Notes under the pieces: generated by a model
Told to the model about the DNA's origin: nothing
What the model saw: the letters and a program-made list of their open reading frames with translations, nothing else
The model's database searches: none
Source of the DNA: JAURNZ01 sp036337715
Lineage (GTDB): Bacteria; Pseudomonadota; Gammaproteobacteria; Comchoanobacterales; Comchoanobacteraceae
Reading direction: 5' to 3'
Length of the DNA: 64,000 nucleotides
Assembly (NCBI GenBank): GCA_036337715.1
Contig: JAYZDS010000006.1
Coordinates: 25,332-89,331 of the forward strand
Position numbers and translations under genes: made by a program
Shown: piece after piece, positions 63,568 to 64,000 of the stretch
Layout of the letters: every line of letters begins with the position of its first letter
How positions within the stretch are numbered: the first letter of the stretch is position 1

Positions 63568-63644
63568 GGAGTGGTAGTTCAGTTGGTTAGAATACCGGCC
63601 TGTCACGCCGGGGGTCGCGGGTTCGAGTCCCGTCCACTCCGCCA
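63568..63644 (+). tRNA. tRNA-Asp (anticodon GTC)
   Basis: 77 bases with encoded CCA. Acceptor GGAGTGG/CCACTCC, anticodon loop CTGTCAC, T arm GGTTCGAGTCC. Almost identical to E. coli tRNA-Asp in the T arm and variable region. The ppiD-like ATG follows after 25 bases. Confidence 0.97.
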
Positions 63645-63669
63645 TCAACTGACATTAAAGTGATTCGAT

Positions 63670-64000
63670 ATGAGCATTAAAAACTTTTCAAAAGGATCCA
63701 TTGCAGTTTATGTTACAGCTTGCTTAGCGGTTCTTTTTATATTTTCCTTGGTATTCTCACCATCTTTGCAAAATAACATCATTTCTAAAAAGAAAATTGG
63801 GAAAGTAGGTTATGAAAATATAGACCAACAAGATTTTTACATGGCTTATGAACAAATCAAAAATCAGTTATTAGCTACAAATCCTGGCTTAAATTCTAAA
63901 GAAGGTCAGTTGTTCATTGTCAATCAAACATGGCAATATGTACATACACGTTATAGTGTTCAGGCTATGATGAATCAATTTGATTTTGTGATGCCACAGT
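63670..64000 (+). CDS. ppiD: PpiD/SurA-N-type periplasmic chaperone (3' end outside window)
   Basis: Only the first 110 residues are in the window. After a short basic start comes one membrane helix (about residues 10-32, YVTACLAVLFIFSLVF). Then the SurA_N-like start KIGKVGYENIDQQDFYMAYE appears, as in PpiD, an inner-membrane-anchored periplasmic chaperone with a parvulin domain. The tRNA-Val/Asp-ppiD order supports this. The parvulin domain itself lies beyond the window. Confidence 0.75.
   Translation, partial: MSIKNFSKGSIAVYVTACLAVLFIFSLVFSPSLQNNIISKKKIGKVGYENIDQQDFYMAYEQIKNQLLATNPGLNSKEGQLFIVNQTWQYVHTRYSVQAMMNQFDFVMPQ

Noticed and set aside
63475..63663. 62-codon open frame on the plus strand
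   Set aside because: It runs through tRNA-Val and tRNA-Asp, which fold perfectly; the frame is accidental.

Overview
The window is AT-rich bacterial chromosome from a gammaproteobacterium. The best evidence is gene order. recA-recX-alaS-lysC-csrA, a zipA-like gene just before ligA, usg-(fimV-like)-truA, mutY-yggX and tRNA-Val/tRNA-Asp before a ppiD-like gene are all gammaproteobacterial arrangements. The AT bias, short intergenic gaps, two families of large unrecognised membrane proteins and leucine-rich-repeat remnants point to a host-associated lineage, perhaps Legionella/Coxiella-like. I cannot name a species. I see no transposase, integrase, phage module, CRISPR array or rRNA. Both ends of the window cut through genes.

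Layout. 0-7.2 kb: four paralogous polytopic membrane proteins (family A), two on each strand, meeting tail to tail. 7.3-11.4 kb: an L,D-transpeptidase-type protein, two small lipoproteins and an Aas-like acyltransferase/acyl-ACP synthetase. 11.4-18.5 kb: thrS, tRNA-Arg, a short zipA, a periplasmic protein, ligA, an epimerase, udk and an Smr protein. 18.6-26.0 kb: usg, a minimal fimV-like gene, truA, a relaxase-like (TraI_2) protein and two tandem acyl-CoA dehydrogenases. 26.0-31.0 kb: small unknown genes, a glutathione peroxidase, a MerT/MerP-like pair with an outer-membrane protein beside tRNA-Asn, and an aminotransferase. 31.1-33.2 kb: uvrB.

33.2-42.4 kb holds five consecutive minus-strand genes (family B), the most unusual block. 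Each protein has a variable and often internally repeated N-terminal region, a four-helix membrane domain and a similar C-terminal tail. I recognise no known family.

42.6-49.1 kb runs from comEC to thyA. Between them lies a scar zone with two degraded copies of the comEC 3' end, one degraded copy of the thyA 3' end, two copies of the tail of a leucine-rich-repeat protein, a Cys-rich secreted peptide and an M19 dipeptidase-like gene. This looks like repeated illegitimate recombination at one spot. 49.2-53.9 kb: an IMPase-family phosphatase, tRNA-Phe, yggX, mutY, trmB, an XRE/S24-type regulator and marC. 54.0-61.7 kb: recA-recX-alaS-lysC-csrA-rnr. 61.7-64.0 kb: a TPR-methyltransferase, tRNA-Val, tRNA-Asp and the start of a ppiD-like gene.

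Most of the window is ordinary housekeeping: DNA repair (ligA, uvrB, mutY, recA, recX), translation and tRNA work (thrS, alaS, truA, trmB, five tRNAs), RNA turnover and regulation (rnr, csrA), and nucleotide metabolism (udk, thyA). All assignments come from reading the sequence; no database search was run.
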